Shown here piece by piece: positions 35,037 through 36,191 of a stretch of DNA of 36,191 nt. Position 1 is the first letter of the stretch, and every line of letters begins with the position of its first letter. The DNA is from Opitutales bacterium (GTDB taxonomy: Bacteria > Verrucomicrobiota > Verrucomicrobiia > Opitutales > JABSRG01): positions 1 to 36,191 of the forward strand of contig JANQKZ010000050.1 of the NCBI GenBank assembly GCA_028280845.1, read 5' to 3'. The translations under genes and the position numbers were made by a program. The notes beneath the pieces are model-generated. The model was not told where the DNA came from. It searched no databases and saw nothing but the letters and a program-made list of their open reading frames with translations.

Positions 35037-35272
35037 GGTTAAAACATAATGGGGGAAGCTACAGCCAGCAAGTTCTCCTTTAACTGTGTTTATCCCATAT
35101 ACCCGGGGCGAGAGTGCACGGTTAGCTCTCTCTCATGGTAGAATGTTTTAATATTTCTTGGGATGTTGGGCGGGAAGACGATCCGACCTGTGAAAGGATG
35201 GTCTTCCCGGAGGATTAGGGTTTTTTGCTTTCAAGAAACCGATGCGCCTAGCCTGAGGACGATTTGTTTTTC
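35037..35272 (-). promoter_or_regulatory. Long non-coding leader of the ParE cassette with large hairpin
   Basis: This is the longest gap in the array (236 bp). It contains an inverted repeat, GGGAAGACGATCC (35172-35184) and GGATGGTCTTCCC (35196-35208): 13-bp arms, one mismatch and an 11-base loop. On the + strand TTTTTT follows at 35219-35226. On the minus strand it lies upstream of the TA genes, where TATTAA near 35150 could be a -10. Promoter/operator, cassette-borne RNA or relict terminator are all possible. Confidence 0.45.
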
Positions 35273-35322
35273 ACCGAACGCTAAGGCTAGCTGGCGACGT
35301 TAGCTACGCCGACTTGTTGGAT
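35273..35322 (-). repeat. attC site, short (cassette 1)
   Basis: The cores are ACCGAAC and a perfect GTTGGAT (35316-35322), with arms GCTAAGGCTAGCTGGCGACG and GTTAGCTACGCCGACTT. About 50 bp. The gene at 35304 ends inside the right arm. Confidence 0.8.
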
Positions 35323-35660
35323 GATTCGTCCTCCATTTTCTTCAATAGTTCAATTGCTTTAGAATGCCAAATTTCCTTATCAGAATCTAAAACGATTTTC
35401 TCCAAATAGTCCTTATTCTTTCCCCTCAATTGAATTCCAGGATCGATCTCATACAAAAATACGATCATTGAGATAAACGCTATTCCAAAAAGAAGCTGCC
35501 ATACCATGACTAAAGGGCCCAAAACTGGAATGTCATAAATTTGAATATCTTTTTGTCCTGTAACCATGAGAAGGCCTCCTGCCAGGGCTCCCAAGGCAAC
35601 TGATCCAAAGACAAATCTGGAGCACATTTGATGGGCCCAAATCTTTCTTTTTAAATTCAT
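35304..35660 (-). CDS. Membrane protein of unknown function
   Basis: This protein of about 118 aa, starting MNLKRKIWAHQMCSRF, has two hydrophobic segments (FVFGSVALGALAGGLLMVTG and LGPLVMVWQLLFGIAFISMI). A soluble helical tail follows (NKDYLEKIVLDSDKEIWHSK). The start at 35660 leaves 13 bp after the upstream gene; a longer reading to 35711 overlaps it. The last codons (NKSA, stop) lie in the attC arm. Confidence 0.65.
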   Translation of the reverse strand: MNLKRKIWAHQMCSRFVFGSVALGALAGGLLMVTGQKDIQIYDIPVLGPLVMVWQLLFGIAFISMIVFLYEIDPGIQLRGKNKDYLEKIVLDSDKEIWHSKAIELLKKMEDESSNKSA

Positions 35661-35673
35661 CTTAAAATCAATC

Positions 35674-35862
35674 TTACTTATTTGGGCGCGGGGATAGTCT
35701 ATACGCCACAAATCCCATCAGGATTAGAGCAAAGATAATACACCCCAAAAATAGTTCTAACCAGGGGCTCGAATTTAAAAGAACAATTCCAACTACCAAG
35801 GCAATGATTGCTAAAATTAGGTTGGTCCTGAAATAAGCCTTAACCTTTTCTTCTTTATTCAT
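35674..35862 (-). CDS. Small two-TM membrane protein
   Basis: This 62-aa protein begins MNKEEKVKAYFRTNL, then has ILAIIALVVGIVLL and LELFLGCIIFALILMGFVAY as membrane segments. The ATG lies in the attC core (GTTGGATG), so a conventional ribosome binding site from the cassette itself is absent. Co-cassette with the 35304-35660 gene. Confidence 0.65.
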   Translation of the reverse strand: MNKEEKVKAYFRTNLILAIIALVVGIVLLNSSPWLELFLGCIIFALILMGFVAYRLSPRPNK

Positions 35863-36020
35863 CCAACGACCTAGCTGAGGCGACGACGACTGGCGGCTTG
35901 CCTGCTCACCTGTCTCGCCGTAGCCCCGGAGGGCGTAGGAGGAAGCAGGCGGGGTGACCAGACTGCGCTGAAGCTGCGTCCGGCAGGCTGGGTGCCGTTG
36001 GCCCGGGCTGCTTTTTGGGT
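35861..36020 (-). repeat. attC site, extra-long, with internal REP-like hairpin (partial first cassette)
   Basis: The left core is a perfect ATCCAAC; the right end has TTTTGGGT in place of GTTGGGT. At 160 bp it contains the long-class element (GGTGACCAGACTGCGCTGAA, TCCGGCAGGCTGGGTG) plus an extra 51-bp palindromic block: GCCTGCT (35900-35906) to AGCAGGC (35944-35950), with CGCCGTAGCCCCGGAGGGCG inside. Confidence 0.85.
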
Positions 36021-36058
36021 GTTAATTTTTTTCTCATCTATAGATTTTCACAGCAAAT

Positions 36059-36190
36059 TCAGTTTCGCTCAATTCGTGATTGTTCTTCAAAGATTCTTTC
36101 ATGCCATTTCGCCAATTTTCCCTCTTCAAAATTTAGGGAAAATCGGATGTACACTTCATAGGCTACACTCACATCGTAGGTAATTGGTTC
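36059..36190 (-). CDS. C-terminal fragment of a cassette ORF (5' end outside window)
   Basis: The minus-strand frame is open from the right edge to TGA at 36059-36061, giving about 43 residues: YDVSVAYEVYIRFSLNF, then EEGKLAKWHERIFEEQSRIERN. It lies just upstream of the attC at 35861-36020, as expected of a cassette gene. No family recognised; it may be chance, but position and composition favour a gene. Confidence 0.45.
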   Translation of the reverse strand, partial: EPITYDVSVAYEVYIRFSLNFEEGKLAKWHERIFEEQSRIERN

Positions 36191-36191
36191 C

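Larger units (their letters stand above)
24852..36191 (-). mobile_element. Integron gene-cassette array (15 complete cassettes plus one partial)
   Basis: From the epimerase-like stop codon to the right edge, every gene is on the minus strand and each gene or gene pair is followed by an imperfect palindrome. These palindromes share the + strand arms AACGACCTGGATGAGGCGAC and CGTTGGCTCC-CTGCTTGTT, ending in GTTRRRY-like cores (GTTAGGT, GTTGGGT, GTTGGAT) and starting at RYYYAAC-like cores (ACCTAAC, ATCCAAC). This is the attC architecture of integron cassettes. Reading direction places attI/intI beyond 36191. Cargo is short, AT-richer than the flank and functionally mixed. No integrase lies in the window, so the platform type is unproven. 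Confidence 0.88.

Noticed and set aside
27805-36020. GC-rich palindromes between right-hand genes read as rho-independent terminators or scattered REP elements
   Set aside because: They share conserved outer arms and GTTRRRY/RYYYAAC-like cores and always follow minus-strand genes, which fits attC sites better; T-tracts are not consistent.
24852-36191. Integron integrase or attI inside the window
   Set aside because: No tyrosine-recombinase ORF is visible; gene polarity puts the platform to the right of 36191. The integrase-repeat protein at 30827 has no catalytic domain.

Overview
The window looks like a chromosomal segment of a marine-type Verrucomicrobiota bacterium (Opitutales/Puniceicoccaceae-like). 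This is inferred from gene content: Tat-type heparinase-II/III-like enzymes, a GPH sugar symporter without SusC/SusD, a Verrucomicrobia-style C-terminal domain on a propeller protein, and few Shine-Dalgarno motifs. No rRNA or marker gene is present to prove it.

Region 1 (1-6992, + strand) is a surface-protein locus. It holds the 3' part of a giant adhesin-like ORF built on tandem 678-bp repeats, then a secreted YCF48/BNR-type propeller protein, then a separate outer-membrane autotransporter-type beta-barrel.

Region 2 (6980-11392) has an AraC-family regulator (-) divergent from a di-iron ferritin-like protein, an L-fucose-isomerase-like protein and an exported S51 peptidase (+). The 71-bp divergent gap holds two direct repeats exactly 22 bp apart and a perfect TATAAT almost touching the start codon, so the regulator probably drives the ferritin/isomerase pair, perhaps as a leaderless transcript.

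Region 3 (11463-24847) is a glycan-utilisation locus. One minus-strand operon encodes GH1 beta-glycosidase, GPH symporter, sialidase-like and GH32/43-like propellers. A second encodes heparinase-II/III-like protein, NagB-like deaminase, NagA and a small lipoprotein. A second heparinase-II/III-like gene and an exported N-acylglucosamine 2-epimerase family gene are on the + strand. The likely flow is extracytoplasmic cleavage of an amino-sugar or uronate glycan, uptake by the symporter, and entry of GlcNAc-6-P into glycolysis through NagA and NagB.

Region 4 (about 24852 to the right edge) is the main discovery: a large integron gene-cassette array. Sixteen attC-like sites separate fifteen complete cassettes and one partial cassette. 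All genes are on the minus strand, each immediately followed by an attC, so the attI/intI platform is expected to the right of the window. Cargo includes two type II toxin-antitoxin pairs, an MNT-like nucleotidyltransferase, a HAD phosphatase, VOC, YdeI and DUF1801 proteins, two alpha/beta hydrolases, a stand-alone protein made of phage-integrase-repeat units, and several small membrane or secreted proteins of unknown function. attC sites become more degenerate toward the distal (left) end, and several start and stop codons lie inside the attC arms.
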